From CAJQQY01 sp964352225 (lineage in GTDB: Bacteria > Bacteroidota > Bacteroidia > Chitinophagales > Saprospiraceae), in assembly GCA_964352225.1 (NCBI GenBank), contig CAYGRM010000428.1:1-5400 (forward strand): a DNA stretch of 5,400 bases, in the 5' to 3' direction. This document shows, piece after piece, positions 5,011 to 5,400 of the stretch (positions are counted from its first letter, which is position 1; every line of letters begins with the position of its first letter). The notes under the pieces are model-generated. The model ran no database searches. It was not told the origin of the DNA and worked only from the letters and a program-made list of their open reading frames with translations. The translations under genes were made by a program, and so were the position numbers.

Positions 5011-5400
5011 AACACCTGAGAAGTTTTTTCGCGAACGAATGTGCCTGGGCAACTACGTTTTGCGAAGCTTGGATTTTGTAGCGTTGGAAAAGCAAAGCGT
5101 AGCCACAGGTGCATGAGTGAGCGACGCTTGAAAGCATGATGCAGCTGCAAAGTCGGAGGAGATGATTTAGTGGAGAGGAAGCTTTGTAGCGGACGAATTT
5201 AAAAATGAACTTTAAGAAGTCCACTAACTTTTTTCGTTTCTAATTGAAAGGAAAGCTTTTGGCTGAAAGTAGGAGAGGGATTGGTTGGTGAGTGGCTAGA
5301 GCAATGAGACGTATAGCAGGCTCATTGCTCTAGCTACTCACGAGGGTGAGAGAAGCTGCTAAATGGAGGAACGGAATGCAGCTGCTGATGAACGGACTAG
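5011..5400 (+). ncRNA. Large structured noncoding RNA element, right copy (cut by window end)
   Basis: Inverted homologue of 1563-2150, reading outward on the plus strand and incomplete at 5400. Helices: 5053-5063 with 5092-5102 (T5058-G5097 wobble); 5144-5152 with 5182-5190 (9 bp, one G-U); 5191-5194 with 5219-5222; the 21-bp hairpin 5288-5308 with 5321-5341 with the invariant 12-nt loop 5309-5320; and 5354-5359 with 5378-5383. Single-stranded conserved blocks include CGGAGGAGATGATTTAG (5154-5170), a 31-nt block at 5241-5271 and ATGGAGGAACGGAATG (5363-5378). Compared with the left copy, the last helix is only 6 bp, whereas there it is about 46 nt long per arm. No credible gene is present: the overlapping reading frames follow neither the codon style nor the start context of the real genes. 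A promoter could lie in 4971-5010 but I cannot point to one. Confidence 0.6.

Noticed and set aside
4728..5081. 117-codon plus-strand frame overlapping the zinc-ribbon gene
   Set aside because: It overlaps the convincing CCDA zinc-ribbon gene in another frame, runs through an intrinsic terminator and into the structured RNA, and has no start context like the real genes.
4815..5224. Minus-strand frames of 111 and 84 codons
   Set aside because: They lie antisense to the zinc-ribbon gene and across the structured RNA, where the conservation pattern follows base pairing rather than codons.
1563..5400. Transposon with long terminal inverted repeats
   Set aside because: No transposase lies between the arms, the arms are strongly diverged, and their differences preserve internal stems, which simple terminal repeats would not need. 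Not fully excluded.
1..5400. CRISPR array or tRNA genes
   Set aside because: No regularly spaced direct repeats and no sequence with tRNA arms or a T-loop GTTCRA motif in proper context was found.

Overview
The window is moderately AT-rich accessory DNA of the kind found on plasmids, integrated elements or cassette-rich islands. Most start codons follow A-rich leaders (for example AAACAAACAATTATG) rather than a well-placed Shine-Dalgarno sequence. One candidate promoter fits the Bacteroidota TTTG-N19-TAnnTTTG pattern loosely. I therefore lean towards Bacteroidota, but no gene fixes the phylum and another AT-rich group such as a spirochaete is possible.

Layout. (1) 1-1090: a compact two-gene unit made of an unknown 103-aa protein and an overlapping PIN-domain nuclease, bounded by hairpins and an inverted 14-mer, like a toxin-antitoxin-style cassette. 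(2) 1100-1512: a small Cro/C1-type HTH gene with a candidate promoter and a strong, probably bidirectional terminator. (3) 1563-2150 (minus strand): a long gene-free stretch that folds into many stems. (4) 2227-2628 (minus): a DUF2493/SLOG-type nucleotide-binding protein. (5) 2629-2846: a divergent control region with a 15-bp direct repeat. (6) 2847-4906 (plus): a co-directional run of five genes: an unknown helical protein, a plasmid-type DWGD/ITERDRS protein, an unknown protein with a basic tail, a 43-aa membrane microprotein, and a double CCDA zinc-ribbon protein. Each gap of about 70-120 nt holds a hairpin. The run ends in an intrinsic terminator at 4925-4970. (7) 5011-5400 and beyond (plus): a second copy of the structured element of region 3, in inverted orientation and cut off by the window end.

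The most interesting feature is the pair of structured elements. The copies have diverged, but stems keep pairing through compensatory changes while loops stay identical. In one 19-21-bp hairpin, most inner base pairs differ between the copies while the 12-nt loop ACGTATAGCAGG is unchanged. Positions that would be A-C mismatches on one strand are G-U wobbles on the other, which fixes the RNA strand: both copies read outward, away from the central genes. This suggests a large (about 0.6 kb) ornate noncoding RNA present twice, flanking a divergent accessory gene module. I do not recognise it as a known family.

How the parts could work together (inference): divergent transcription from 2629-2846 would produce the SLOG gene followed by the left RNA, and the plus-strand gene run followed by the right RNA. 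The left cassette looks like an independent insertion.
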